A stretch of 64,000 bases of DNA, taken from positions 124,001 to 188,000 of the forward strand of contig NZ_FTMX01000006.1 in assembly GCF_900156045.1 (NCBI RefSeq). The letters run 5' to 3'. The notes beneath the pieces were generated by a model, which saw nothing but the letters and a program-made list of their open reading frames with translations, did not search any database and was not told where the DNA came from. The stretch is from Peribacillus simplex. Lineage in GTDB: Bacteria > Bacillota > Bacilli > Bacillales > DSM-1321. A program made the translations under genes and the position numbers. This document shows positions 42,749 to 52,949 of the stretch, one piece after another. Position 1 is the stretch's first letter, and every line of letters begins with the position of its first letter.

Positions 42749-45559
42749 ATGGGGAAAAAGAAAATCGTAAAAATTGCATCAGCTACCATAATGGCTGCGA
42801 CAACGATCGTAGCGGTAGCACCGGCACCTTCTGATGCTGCCACTAGCCTGAATAGTAAAATCAAAACGGCCAAGGCCGCCATCAAAAAACCATTCGATAC
42901 CTATTTCTACACTTCTAAACTCGCTTCAGTGTCCACTGTTGAAAAACAAATCAAATCTGCAAAACAAGCAAAAAAGGACATCAACTCTACCATTAAAAAA
43001 TCAATGTTAAGCAAAAAAGAAAAAGATGCCAAATATAAAGAAATCGAAGCTTATGATAAGTACATCACTCGTTCAGAAGGTTATGTAAAAGGATATAAAG
43101 CGGCAGAGAAAGCAAAAGCTGCACATGGCAAATCGATTGGCACCCTTACGAATGCAATCGTTGCCAAGAAATCAGTTGATATCAGGAATCAATACGAGGC
43201 ACTGGATAAAGCCGTGAAAAAGGCAGATAAAGATATTAAAGATACCGTTTACGGTGCGAAAATCGAAAAGCTTTTATACGATAAATTCACCAAATCGACC
43301 AAAACAGCTTTGAACGGTGACCTGAAAGTTCCGTATTACTATGAAAAAGCTGCTTACTGGGTGAAGAAGGGTGATTTAAAGACTGCGGACAAGCGGATGC
43401 AAACCGTTTCTTCGCAGTTGAAAAAGGTCAGCAAAACATCCAAGCTCGGAAAAGCCATACACGCCTATGTTAAAGAAGTGAAAGGTAAGTATGATGATGC
43501 GGTATATGCAGAAAAGAAAAAAGAAGTGGCAAAACGGGTCAATGCCTATGTAGCTCTTGCCAATGGGGAACTTAAAACGAAAGAACAGATAAATGCGGCA
43601 AAAAAGGCGAAGGCAGCCATTAATTTAAATGGAATCAAGGAGTCGGACCGAAAGGAATTCCTTTCGAAAATGGCATTGGCGGATAAGAAAGTCGCTGCAG
43701 CCGAAGAGGCCTTGAAAAATCCAGCGAAGGCCATCACCCTTTCCTTGATGCATACGAATGATACGCATGCCCACTTGGACAATGTGGCAAAAAGGGTGAC
43801 GGCTGTTAAGGAAGTGCGTAAGAGTAAGCCTCAAGCTCTTTTGGTGGATGCTGGTGACGTATTCTCGGGAACTCTTTATTTTAATGAATTCAAAGGGCAA
43901 GCCGATCTTCGCTTCATGAATTTAATGAAATATGACGTCATGACGTTCGGGAATCATGAGTTTGATTTGGGATCAAGCGCCGAAGGGCATCAAGCTTTGG
44001 CTGACTTCATTAAAGGGGCACAGTTCCCATTTGTCAGTTCGAATGTCGACTTCTCCAAAGATGATAAGTTCAAGGGACTATTCTCGGACTTGATTTCAAG
44101 TAAGCCAGAGCAAGGGAAGATATACAATGGAATCGTAAAACAAGTGGATGGCCAAAAGGTAGGGTTCTTCGGGCTTACAACTGAAGAGACGAAAGATATT
44201 TCAAGTCCTGGAAGTATAGAATTCGAGAACTATCTTGAAGAAGCCGAAAAAGCGGTCAAGGCGTTCAAAGGCATGGGAGTCAATAAGATCGTTGCCGTAT
44301 CCCATATTGGTTACGATGACAATGCGGCTTATGACAATGATTTAACATTGGCTGCCAAGGTCAAGGGCATCGACGTGATCGTGGGCGGACATAGCCATAC
44401 GCAGTTAGACGCCCCCGTTGTTGTTGACAAAGATGATAAAGGGAAAACGAAAGAGCCGACTGTCATCGTTCAAGGTTATCAGTATAGCGACTATTTAGGA
44501 ACGATCGATGTGGAATTCGATAAGGATGGCAAGATTGTCGGACAAGCCGGTAAGCTGATTAAGCTTTCTGAAAAACAGGATGATACCGAAGCGGCAAAAG
44601 TGCTCGAAACATACTCCTCTAAGATTAAGGAGCTGAAGGAAACGAAGACTGGTGCAACAGCTGTGAAAGCCCTGGAAACGCCGCGTGATGCAGGGGATGA
44701 AACGAAGCCGAGCGTTCGTAAAAATGAAACGGAACTGGGCAATTTAATTACGGATGGAATGCTAAGCAAAGCGAAAGAATTCAATAAGGAAACGGTCATA
44801 GCCTTCCAAAATGGGGGTGGCATCCGCGCTGGCATCGATCAAGGTGAGATCACTTTAGGGGAAATCCTGACCGTTTTACCGTTTGGGAATACGTTAGCGA
44901 CGATGAAGCTTACGGGAGCAGAAATCAATGAAGCATTAGAGCATAGTGTAAGCCTCGCTCCTAAGGAAAATGGCGGCTTCTTGCATGTTTCCGGAATGAA
45001 ATTCAGCTACGACAGTTCGAAGGAAGCGGGAAATCGTGTCACAAAGGTTGAAGTCCTTGGACAAGATGGAACATATTCCGAATTGGATGCAGTGAAGGAA
45101 TATGTCGTGGCGACCAATGCTTTCACAGCCAAGGGCGGAGATGGATTCACCGTTTTCAAGAAGGCTTATGAAGAAGGAAGGGTGACGGATATCGGACTCG
45201 CTGATTGGGAGAATTTACGGGATTACGTAAGCGGGCTGAAAACAGTCGATCCAAGCATCGAAGGACGCATCAAAGATGTTGCCGGGAGCAATACAGACCC
45301 GACTGTCGTATTGGCCAAAGACTTTGGCGGAACGGCTGATGCCCCCAAAACACATGAAGGTCATGTAGTTGTGGACATCACGGATATCGCTTCATTGGAA
45401 AATGCAGTGGTTAAAGGGAATCTTACATTAACGGGAACTCCTCCGGATAACTTTACTTTTTCACAGGTTACTGTCGAGGGTAATTTGGATTTATCGGGAC
45501 TTAACGGTAAGACCGTGAGCATGAGCGGTGTCACGGTGAATGGCGAAACCATTTTTTAA
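42749..45559 (+). CDS. Secreted 5'-nucleotidase (UshA/YfkN type) with coiled N-terminal region
   Basis: About 936 residues. A signal peptide ends near SDAA (about residue 31). A lysine- and alanine-rich helical region (about 35-325) follows, perhaps a wall-binding or spacer part. The metallophosphatase domain begins at MHTNDTHAH (about 335), with DAGDVFSG, GNHEFDLG and GGHSHTQ. The C-terminal 5'-nucleotidase domain has NGGGIRAGIDQGEIT and AFTAKGGDGF. A strand-rich tail ends the protein. It would strip phosphate from nucleotides outside the cell. The ATG at 42749 has GGGGGGAC upstream. The nuclease gene follows after 53 bases. Confidence 0.9.
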   Translation: MGKKKIVKIASATIMAATTIVAVAPAPSDAATSLNSKIKTAKAAIKKPFDTYFYTSKLASVSTVEKQIKSAKQAKKDINSTIKKSMLSKKEKDAKYKEIEAYDKYITRSEGYVKGYKAAEKAKAAHGKSIGTLTNAIVAKKSVDIRNQYEALDKAVKKADKDIKDTVYGAKIEKLLYDKFTKSTKTALNGDLKVPYYYEKAAYWVKKGDLKTADKRMQTVSSQLKKVSKTSKLGKAIHAYVKEVKGKYDDAVYAEKKKEVAKRVNAYVALANGELKTKEQINAAKKAKAAINLNGIKESDRKEFLSKMALADKKVAAAEEALKNPAKAITLSLMHTNDTHAHLDNVAKRVTAVKEVRKSKPQALLVDAGDVFSGTLYFNEFKGQADLRFMNLMKYDVMTFGNHEFDLGSSAEGHQALADFIKGAQFPFVSSNVDFSKDDKFKGLFSDLISSKPEQGKIYNGIVKQVDGQKVGFFGLTTEETKDISSPGSIEFENYLEEAEKAVKAFKGMGVNKIVAVSHIGYDDNAAYDNDLTLAAKVKGIDVIVGGHSHTQLDAPVVVDKDDKGKTKEPTVIVQGYQYSDYLGTIDVEFDKDGKIVGQAGKLIKLSEKQDDTEAAKVLETYSSKIKELKETKTGATAVKALETPRDAGDETKPSVRKNETELGNLITDGMLSKAKEFNKETVIAFQNGGGIRAGIDQGEITLGEILTVLPFGNTLATMKLTGAEINEALEHSVSLAPKENGGFLHVSGMKFSYDSSKEAGNRVTKVEVLGQDGTYSELDAVKEYVVATNAFTAKGGDGFTVFKKAYEEGRVTDIGLADWENLRDYVSGLKTVDPSIEGRIKDVAGSNTDPTVVLAKDFGGTADAPKTHEGHVVVDITDIASLENAVVKGNLTLTGTPPDNFTFSQVTVEGNLDLSGLNGKTVSMSGVTVNGETIF

Positions 45560-45612
45560 GCGGCATTCAAATGATTCCTTGTCTGTGAAAAAAAGTTGGA
45601 GGGGTTGAGATC

Positions 45613-48600
45613 TTGAAGAAGAACGGGATAAGCAAGCTTTTCTTTGCCGTGCTGATCGTGCTTTCAACGGTTTTGCCAAATGCAGCCGCTGCAAAAGCGG
45701 AAGGGACAATATCGGTAATGGAAGCGATTAATAATAACAGCGGAACGGCGACGGTGAAGGGATATATCGTCGGTACAGCTAAAAGCGGTACAAGCTATCA
45801 GCAAACATCGCCTTTTACTGAAAGTACGAACATAGGTATTGCGGATAGTCCGGATGAAACGGATGTTAAGAAAATCATGCCTGTCCAGCTTCCAGCCGGA
45901 AATATCAGAACGGCATTGAATTTGGTCGAACATCCGGATTTACTTAAAGCGCAGGTGACGATTACGGGGAAGCTGGAAAGGTACTTTTCAGTACCCGGGC
46001 TGAAATCCGCAACGGATTACACGATCATCACTGATGGGGGAACAACTCCTGAACAGCCTGATGTGAAGGTTCTTGACTCCATTGCCGAGGCGCGCACGAA
46101 TACTGAAGATGTAGTGCAGGTCGATGGAGTGGTCACCACCGGGCTTGGTTATTGGGGAGGAAAAGGCTTTTATATCCAAGATGAAACGGCTGGGCTATAT
46201 GTTTATGGTTCTTCGTGGCCTGCAGATGTAAAGCAAGGAGATAAGGTTACTTTAATCGGAAAAGTATCCGCTTATAATAAGGAATTGCAAATCCAGCCAA
46301 CCTCCCTTGAAGTGGTTTCTTCCGGGAATGAACTTCCTGAAATCCAAAAAATTGATGCATCCGGCGTCAATGAAGAAACACAAGGTGAGCTGGTCACCAT
46401 TGAAAAAGCGACCATTACAGAATTGGCGGCATCGGGAACATACGGAACATTCGAATTCAAGGCGGAAGATACTGAAGGGAAATCTGTTATCGTTCGCCAT
46501 GATAACCGGACCGGTTCGAGTTATGAAGATTTCGTGAGGAACTATAAAGCAGGGGATGTCATTTCCGTAACCGGGATCGGGTCGAGGTTCAATGACACGT
46601 ATCAGTTGAAGCCGCGTGGCATTGAAGATTATGAACTGGTGAACAAACCAGCCGTTTACACGGATATTTTCCCTGGTACGGTTAGTGAAAATACAAAAGT
46701 ATCACTTGAATCTGGCTGGGAAGGAGCGAAAATCCATTATACGCTGGATGGATCCGCACCGACGTCTTCAAGTGCCTTGTACACGGAGCCTATCATTTTA
46801 ACGAAAGATACTGTCATCAAGGCAATCGCTGTCAACGATAAGACATCGGAAGTTTTCACTTTTGCCTATACCGTTACCAAAACCAATGAAGTGAAGATTC
46901 GTGACATTCAGGGGATGAATCATTTTTCATCATATGAAAATCAACTCGTCTCAGGTGTGGAAGGTGTCGTCACTTATGTAAAGGATGCGAATAATTTTTA
47001 TATGCAAGATCCCAACCCGGATAAGGACTTAACGACTTCCGAGGGAATACTTGTGTACAACAAAGCACATGGTCTGAAAGCGGGAGATCATGTCAAAGTG
47101 GCAGGTAAAGTTGCTGAGTGGTATATCGAAGGATACGCTGAAATGAAAACGACGGATCTGCCAACAACTGAATTGACCAATACGACGATTGAAAAGCTTG
47201 GCACTGCAGCGATGCCAGAACCGATCGTCATTGGAAAAGATGTCATTCCTCCTTCCGAGAACATCGATGATGATAGATTGACAGATTTTAATCCGAGCGA
47301 AGACGGCATTGATTTCTACGAGAGTCTGGAAGGAATGCTTGTGCAAGTATATAACCCGAAAGTGGTCGCTCCTCAAGACTATGGTGAATTGGTCGTGATT
47401 CCAGGGAATATGGAAACGACGACTGCAGTAGGGGGCGTCAAAATAACGGAAACGGATTTCAATCCTGAAAGAATTACCCTGGATATAAATGATGAATCAT
47501 TTGCAGCGAAAACGGGTGATTCCTTTGAAGGCTCGGTCACGGGTGTGATCAGCTATGGTTATAGCAACTATAGGGTAGTGAAGGATAAAGACCAGCTTCC
47601 TGCGATAAAGGATGGCGGTACGGCCCGGGAAGTGACATCCTTAGAGAAGGATGCTGATAAGCTATCGATCGCTTCCTATAATATAGAGAATTTTTCCACT
47701 CAAACAGCTAATTCTAAAGTCGAAACGATCGCAACATCCATCATTACCAATCTTAAACAACCCGATATCATCGGCGTAACGGAAATGCAAGATAATGATG
47801 GGGCAACGGATAGCGGGACAACGGATTCTGCTCAAAGTGCCAAGAAGTTAACCGACAAAATAAAAGAGCTGGGCGGACCGCAATATCAATACATCGATAT
47901 CGCTCCAGAAGATAAACTTGATGGCGGGGCACCCGGCGGGAATATCCGTGTAGGCTTTTTATATAATGCCGACCGTGTCAAATTGACTGAAGGAACGAAA
48001 GGAACGGCAACACAGTCCGTTGCCTTCAAGGATGGAAAACTTACCTTGAACCCTGGACGAATCGAGCCTACCGACCCCGCCTTCACTTCAAGTAGGAAGC
48101 CTTTAGCCGCTCAATTCGAATTTAAAGGCGAAAGCGTAGTGGTGGTGGCCAATCATTTTAATTCAAAGGGCGGTGACCAGCCATTATTCGGCAAAAACCA
48201 GCCTCCTGTCCTTTCAAGTGAAACGCAAAGGCTTCAAATTGCCTCCATCGTCAATCGGTTTGTCAGTGATATTAAGTCACAGGATGCCAAAGCGAATGTC
48301 GTCTTGCTTGGAGACTTTAATGATTTTGAATTTTCGGCACCGCTTAAAACATTAAAGGGCAATGATCTAACCAATATGATCGAGAAAGTCCCTTTTGAAA
48401 AACGATATTCTTACACATATCAAGGCAATTCTCAAGTACTGGACCATATCCTTGTATCGAATAATATGGCCGAGGCGACAAAAGTCGATATTGTCCATAT
48501 TAACTCATCCTTCATGGAAGTTCATGGAAGAGCAAGCGATCATGACCCTGTACTGGTCTCAACCTCTTTATCTGGATCAGGCGGAGTCGAAACTCCTGCT

Positions 48601-49944
48601 CCAGAAAAAACGTATAATTTAACAAACGTTAAAACAAAAAGACTTACGATTGCTTCGCCTAGTGTTTTGATCGATCTTGACGAAACATCCAACATCGAAG
48701 AAGGTATCTGGTTAAAAGGTTCATATGCTGTACTCAAAGGCCTTGGGCTGGAGAATGCTGCTGTGACGATAAAACCGGATAAGGAAGGCGCAATCATTGA
48801 TTTTGGAGGCATGGCGGTGAAGGAAGTCATCATCGATAACGCCAATGTAAAAGAAATCAGGGGCGCTGAAAACGTTCAGAAGTGGTCGGTAACAGAGGGT
48901 GTCGACACATCGAATATCAAGTTTTTCGATTCAAAGGGGGAAGCGATTGCTTCCCCTTTCGACCCTAAAGAAAATCATGCACCAGTCGTAACGAAAAACT
49001 TGGAAAATCTTGAAGTGAAAGCAGGTTCCAAGGTCACCATCGATTTGAGTGAGCACTTCTCAGACCCAGATGGAGATGAACTAACCTTTTCATCCACTAT
49101 CGGTACGGTCACCGGCCAGACATTGACCCTTCCTGCAAATGAAGCTGGAACATACCTTGTCGCAGTCAAGGCCGAGGACCGGCAAGCGGAAACGGTAGCC
49201 CGTTTCACGTTGACCGTATCGAATGAAAAGCCGCTGGAAGCTTATTACGAAACGGCTGCAGGGAAAACGGGAACGGAATTGAAAGCGGTACTGCACTCGA
49301 TCATTAAGGGGCATACGATGTTATCTTATGATCAAGTGTGGAATGCCCTTAAAGAAACGGATGAAGACCCGGTGAACAAACAGAATGTCATCTTGCTTTA
49401 CTCTGGAAAATCCATCTCGAAGAACGCGAATGGGGGCAATACCGGACAATGGAACCGTGAACATGTTTGGGCAAAGTCCCACGGTGACTTTGGGACAAGC
49501 AAAGGTCCCGGGACAGACCTTCATCACCTCCGTCCCGCTGATGTGACAGTGAATGGCAAACGGGGCCACCTTGATTTCGACGAGGGCGGTCAAACATATA
49601 GTGGATGTGAATGTAAGTTTGATTCAGATTCATGGGAGCCGCCAGATCATGTTAAAGGGGATATAGCAAGGATGTTATTTTACATGGCGGTCCGGTATGA
49701 AGGAAACGGCGAGCTTGATCTTGAATTATCCGATACAGTCAATACGTATCCGAAGCCGCTTCATGGAAAGCTATCGACACTCTTGAAATGGAATGAACTC
49801 GATCCAGTCGACGATTTCGAGAGCCATCGCAATGATGTCATTCAAGACTGGCAAAATAACCGCAATCCATTCATCGACCATCCTGAATGGGCATCCGAAA
49901 TTTGGGGTGCCGCTAAATCCATCGATGAGAAAAAGGCGAGTTAA
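45613..49944 (+). CDS. Secreted multidomain protein with two nuclease domains
   Basis: 1443 residues. A signal peptide (cut near AAAKA), a DUF6359-like domain (about 30-140), an OB-fold region (about 155-350), a chitobiase-C-like domain (about 350-420, IHYTLDGSAPTSSSALYTEP) and another OB-like segment. An exo/endonuclease/phosphatase domain follows at about 683-985 (ASYNIENF, TEMQDND, NHFNSKGGD, LLGDFNDFE, SDHDPV). Then a strand-rich linker, a cadherin-like domain (about 1119-1205) and a C-terminal endonuclease I domain (NREHVWAKSHGDF, TDLHHLRPADVTVNGKRGHLDF). It probably degrades extracellular DNA or RNA, feeding the nucleotidase before it. TTG start behind GGAGGGG. Confidence 0.9.
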   Translation: MKKNGISKLFFAVLIVLSTVLPNAAAAKAEGTISVMEAINNNSGTATVKGYIVGTAKSGTSYQQTSPFTESTNIGIADSPDETDVKKIMPVQLPAGNIRTALNLVEHPDLLKAQVTITGKLERYFSVPGLKSATDYTIITDGGTTPEQPDVKVLDSIAEARTNTEDVVQVDGVVTTGLGYWGGKGFYIQDETAGLYVYGSSWPADVKQGDKVTLIGKVSAYNKELQIQPTSLEVVSSGNELPEIQKIDASGVNEETQGELVTIEKATITELAASGTYGTFEFKAEDTEGKSVIVRHDNRTGSSYEDFVRNYKAGDVISVTGIGSRFNDTYQLKPRGIEDYELVNKPAVYTDIFPGTVSENTKVSLESGWEGAKIHYTLDGSAPTSSSALYTEPIILTKDTVIKAIAVNDKTSEVFTFAYTVTKTNEVKIRDIQGMNHFSSYENQLVSGVEGVVTYVKDANNFYMQDPNPDKDLTTSEGILVYNKAHGLKAGDHVKVAGKVAEWYIEGYAEMKTTDLPTTELTNTTIEKLGTAAMPEPIVIGKDVIPPSENIDDDRLTDFNPSEDGIDFYESLEGMLVQVYNPKVVAPQDYGELVVIPGNMETTTAVGGVKITETDFNPERITLDINDESFAAKTGDSFEGSVTGVISYGYSNYRVVKDKDQLPAIKDGGTAREVTSLEKDADKLSIASYNIENFSTQTANSKVETIATSIITNLKQPDIIGVTEMQDNDGATDSGTTDSAQSAKKLTDKIKELGGPQYQYIDIAPEDKLDGGAPGGNIRVGFLYNADRVKLTEGTKGTATQSVAFKDGKLTLNPGRIEPTDPAFTSSRKPLAAQFEFKGESVVVVANHFNSKGGDQPLFGKNQPPVLSSETQRLQIASIVNRFVSDIKSQDAKANVVLLGDFNDFEFSAPLKTLKGNDLTNMIEKVPFEKRYSYTYQGNSQVLDHILVSNNMAEATKVDIVHINSSFMEVHGRASDHDPVLVSTSLSGSGGVETPAPEKTYNLTNVKTKRLTIASPSVLIDLDETSNIEEGIWLKGSYAVLKGLGLENAAVTIKPDKEGAIIDFGGMAVKEVIIDNANVKEIRGAENVQKWSVTEGVDTSNIKFFDSKGEAIASPFDPKENHAPVVTKNLENLEVKAGSKVTIDLSEHFSDPDGDELTFSSTIGTVTGQTLTLPANEAGTYLVAVKAEDRQAETVARFTLTVSNEKPLEAYYETAAGKTGTELKAVLHSIIKGHTMLSYDQVWNALKETDEDPVNKQNVILLYSGKSISKNANGGNTGQWNREHVWAKSHGDFGTSKGPGTDLHHLRPADVTVNGKRGHLDFDEGGQTYSGCECKFDSDSWEPPDHVKGDIARMLFYMAVRYEGNGELDLELSDTVNTYPKPLHGKLSTLLKWNELDPVDDFESHRNDVIQDWQNNRNPFIDHPEWASEIWGAAKSIDEKKAS

Positions 49945-49960
49945 AGCGGAGATAGAAGGG

Positions 49961-49987
49961 AAAGCAGCCTGATGGCTGCTTTTTTCA
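49961..49987 (+). terminator. Terminator of the nucleotidase-nuclease operon
   Basis: AAAGCAGCC pairs with GGCTGCTTT around TGAT, followed by a T run. Confidence 0.92.
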
Positions 49988-50243
49988 TGCTTTTCTACAA
50001 ATTTAATGATCGAAAGTTAATTATCTCAATATACTGAAAAATCAATCATTTGTTTCGCGTTAAATAATATAGATTTTGGTAGGTATGTTATGTAATATAT
50101 GTTAATATGGGGTATGCAATGAAAGGGTTTTCATTGCAGGAATGATAAAAATATTTTAATATAGTAATTACGCCGCTTTTTGATCTTCATTCATCCTTAA
50201 AAGACGGTTAAAAAATATATTGCCAGAAATGGGGCATTACACG

Positions 50244-50906
50244 ATGAAATACAGATCTGCATTCGATATAATCGGTCCCGTCATGATTGGACCTTCAAGC
50301 TCACATACAGCAGGAGCTGCCAGAATTGGCAGAGTAGCAAGGACATTATTCGGAAAGCAACCGAAGAAAGCCATTATTTCTTTATATGGTTCTTTTGCAA
50401 AAACATACAGGGGACACGGTACGGATGTCGCTGTCGTAGGCGGGATATTGGATTTCGATACGGATGATGAACGAATCCCTGCCTCTTTAACGATAGCGGA
50501 AGAAGCCGGCATGGAAGTTTCCTTTACAATCGAGGATACTGTGATGGATCATCCTAATACAGTCAAGATCAGACTGTTCGACGAAGATAAAGAATTGGAA
50601 CTAGTTGGGATCTCGATTGGCGGCGGAACGATAGAAATAACGGAATTAAATACGTTCAAGCTTAAATTGTCGGGTGAAAACCCAGCCATTTTAGTCGTGC
50701 ATAACGATGTATTCGGAATCATATCTTCCGTTTCGACAGTATTGGCTAACCATGAAATTAACATTGGACATATGGAAGTTTCACGAAAAGAAAAAGGTCA
50801 AATGGCCCTCATGGTGATTGAAGTCGATCAGAAAATCAAGAGCGATGTCATGAAGGAAATTGAAGGATTGGAAAACGTGTCGCAAGTCATAAGGATGGTT
50901 GAATGA
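50244..50906 (+). CDS. sdaAB: L-serine dehydratase, beta subunit
   Basis: 220 residues. The N-terminal domain has the serine-dehydratase signature SAFDIIGPVMIGPSSSHTAGAAR, and an ACT domain lies at about 145-220 (AILVVHNDVFGIISSVSTVLANHEINIGHMEV). With the alpha subunit it deaminates L-serine to pyruvate and ammonia using a 4Fe-4S cluster. The ATG at 50244 follows GGGG by nine bases and matches relatives that begin MKYRS; an in-frame TTG at 50220 is less likely. The alpha gene follows 40 bases later. Confidence 0.92.
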   Translation: MKYRSAFDIIGPVMIGPSSSHTAGAARIGRVARTLFGKQPKKAIISLYGSFAKTYRGHGTDVAVVGGILDFDTDDERIPASLTIAEEAGMEVSFTIEDTVMDHPNTVKIRLFDEDKELELVGISIGGGTIEITELNTFKLKLSGENPAILVVHNDVFGIISSVSTVLANHEINIGHMEVSRKEKGQMALMVIEVDQKIKSDVMKEIEGLENVSQVIRMVE

Positions 50907-50946
50907 TAATCATTAAAAGTGTTGGCATAGATATGGAGGTAAAAAC

Positions 50947-51822
50947 ATGTTCCGAAATGTAGCAGAGTTAGTAGAACTTGCTGAAAGTAAAAATGTAAAA
51001 ATCGCGGAAATCATGATTTTACAAGAAATGGAATTCTCAAGCCTGTCGAGAGAACAGATCATTGAAAAGATGGACAGGAATTTGACAGTTATGGAGCAAG
51101 CGGTGGAAAGAGGTCTGAAAGGTGTGCAATCAGTAACTGGCCTAACGGGCGGGGATGCCGTTCTTTTGCAAAATTATATCAAGTCGGGCAAGGCGCTCGC
51201 AGGCGATTTATTATTGGATGCCGTCAGTAAAGCTGTTGCAACGAACGAAGTGAATGCAGCAATGGGAATGATTTGTGCCACTCCGACTGCAGGTTCGGCA
51301 GGCGTTGTTCCTGGTACATTATTTGCCGTGAAAGAAAAATTAAACCCGACCCGGGCAGAGATGATTGAATTTCTTTTCACTTCCGCTGCATTCGGATTCG
51401 TGGTTGCAAACAATGCTTCCATTTCTGGAGCGGCTGGTGGCTGCCAAGCAGAAGTGGGCTCGGCAAGTGGCATGGCCGCAGCTGCGATAGTAGAAATGGC
51501 CGGCGGTACACCAAGCCAAGCCGCAGAAGCGATGGCGATCACATTGAAAAATATGCTTGGACTGGTTTGTGATCCAGTGGCTGGATTGGTTGAAGTTCCT
51601 TGCGTGAAACGTAATGCAATGGGTGCTTCCAACGCGATAACGGCAGCTGATATGGCGCTTGCAGGCATTACGAGCCGCATTCCATGTGACGAAGTTATCG
51701 ATGCCATGTATAAAATAGGATTGACCATGCCGGTTGCACTTCGCGAAACGGCAGAGGGCGGACTGGCTGCAACTCCTACCGGACGCAGATTAGCAAAGGA
51801 AATTTTCGGTTCATATAAATAA
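50947..51822 (+). CDS. sdaAA: L-serine dehydratase, alpha subunit
   Basis: 291 residues of the iron-sulfur serine dehydratase catalytic subunit. Conserved segments include CATPTAGSAGVVPG near 114, the glycine/alanine-rich SGAAGGCQAEVGSASGMAAAA near 158-178, and CDPVAGLVEVPCVKRNA near 199-215; the cysteines in these would hold the 4Fe-4S cluster that activates serine. It has a GGAGG site and forms an operon with sdaAB, ending at a terminator. Confidence 0.93.
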   Translation: MFRNVAELVELAESKNVKIAEIMILQEMEFSSLSREQIIEKMDRNLTVMEQAVERGLKGVQSVTGLTGGDAVLLQNYIKSGKALAGDLLLDAVSKAVATNEVNAAMGMICATPTAGSAGVVPGTLFAVKEKLNPTRAEMIEFLFTSAAFGFVVANNASISGAAGGCQAEVGSASGMAAAAIVEMAGGTPSQAAEAMAITLKNMLGLVCDPVAGLVEVPCVKRNAMGASNAITAADMALAGITSRIPCDEVIDAMYKIGLTMPVALRETAEGGLAATPTGRRLAKEIFGSYK

Positions 51823-51828
51823 ACACTT

Positions 51829-51869
51829 AGTCCCATTAACAACAGGTTTGTTAATGGGACTTTTAATTT
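51829..51869 (+). terminator. sdaA operon terminator
   Basis: A perfect 14-bp stem (AGTCCCATTAACAA and complement, loop CAGGT) followed by TTTAATTT. Confidence 0.9.
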
Positions 51870-52102
51870 GTCTTCAACCTGCTCATTTTGTAAGTGAAAA
51901 AAGGAAATTAGAGGAAGATGGAGGGATTTGGCGTTTATGGACACGGTGATGGAAACAGCTGTTGAAAAATCTGAATTATCAGTGAATATGGAGTCATAGC
52001 AACTTTGTGAGTTATCACTAACAATGATAAGATGAGTACGAAATTTACTATGGGAAGGATTGATTCTTCATTAATTTTCTCGAATTAACGTACACGTCGG
52101 CA

Positions 52103-52261
52103 ATGGAAAAAGCGATGTTTCAGGCTCATGGAATCGGCTATGCACTATATGCTCAAAAACTGGAGCAACGCATGATGGTTGAACAAGAACGGGAACAGGA
52201 TTATCTAAAAAGCAGGCGTATAACAGAGGAGATGAGAGCCAATCTCTTTTTGGGGAGTTAA
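52103..52261 (+). CDS. Small charged hypothetical protein, about 52-63 aa
   Basis: The open frame begins after a stop at 52061-52063 and ends at TAA 52259-52261. From ATG 52103 it encodes 52 residues with a helical, glutamine/glutamate/arginine-rich core (LEQRMMVEQEREQDYLKSRR). No ribosome binding site precedes that ATG; GGGAAGG at 52052-52058 instead precedes an in-frame ATT at 52070, which would add eleven residues (INFLELTYTSA). A strong terminator follows at 52312. I do not know the family. Confidence 0.5.
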   Translation: MEKAMFQAHGIGYALYAQKLEQRMMVEQEREQDYLKSRRITEEMRANLFLGS

Positions 52262-52311
52262 TTACGATCTACGATATCGATGACATAAACGAAACAATCA
52301 GGAACAAGCGA

Positions 52312-52340
52312 AAGAGCAATCTAAAAAGATTGCTCTTTTT
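52312..52340 (+). terminator. Terminator after the small ORF
   Basis: AAGAGCAATC pairs perfectly with GATTGCTCTT around TAAAAA, followed by a T run. Confidence 0.88.
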
Positions 52341-52427
52341 GCCCTGATCTCAAAGGTAATTTTTCCATTTAAAAGAAGGAAACAACAAGTTTAAATAGAA
52401 TGTACGTTCATGAAGAGGAGGATGATC

Positions 52428-52949
52428 TTGGTGGAGAGAAGAGCATTAATGGTATCTGCATTACCGGGATATGAAGCGGAAATTGGGCGGTGGTTATGGT
52501 GTTTAGAAGATGTTCGCCGTACGCTTATAGCGGAATTGACTGGAATCAGCCAAAATTTACTCGATTCGAAAATCGATGAAAGGCAAACGATTGGCTCGTT
52601 GTTATATCACATAGCGTTGATAGAGGCAGATTGGTTATACGAGGAGGTCCTTGTAACGGAATGGGATTCGGAAATACGCGCGTTGTTTCCATTTGGATGC
52701 CGTGCTGAAGATGGCTCCCTAGCCCGCATTGAAGGACAAACATTAGAAGAACATTTCTACCGCCTCAATAAGGTACGTGAAGTATTTCTTTCAAACTTTC
52801 GCACAATGGACCTAACGGATTGGCGTAAACCGAGGGTACTTGAACAATATGACGTCACACCTGAATGGGTCGTTTACCATTTGATTGAACATGAAGCACA
52901 TCATAGGGGCCAGATTTTTCAATTGCTGAAGAAATTACGGAATGAATGA
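52428..52949 (+). CDS. DinB-like (YfiT/DUF664-type) metal-binding protein
   Basis: About 173 residues, a four-helix bundle of the DinB superfamily. The histidine triad can be read as LYHIALIEADWLY and EHEAHHRGQI. Members bind a divalent metal; some are thiol-dependent transferases (bacillithiol S-transferases), but the function here is not determined. AGGAGG at 52415-52420 points to TTG 52428 (six bases) or GTG 52431 rather than the in-frame ATGs at 52410 and 52422. The gene stands alone. Confidence 0.8.
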   Translation: MVERRALMVSALPGYEAEIGRWLWCLEDVRRTLIAELTGISQNLLDSKIDERQTIGSLLYHIALIEADWLYEEVLVTEWDSEIRALFPFGCRAEDGSLARIEGQTLEEHFYRLNKVREVFLSNFRTMDLTDWRKPRVLEQYDVTPEWVVYHLIEHEAHHRGQIFQLLKKLRNE

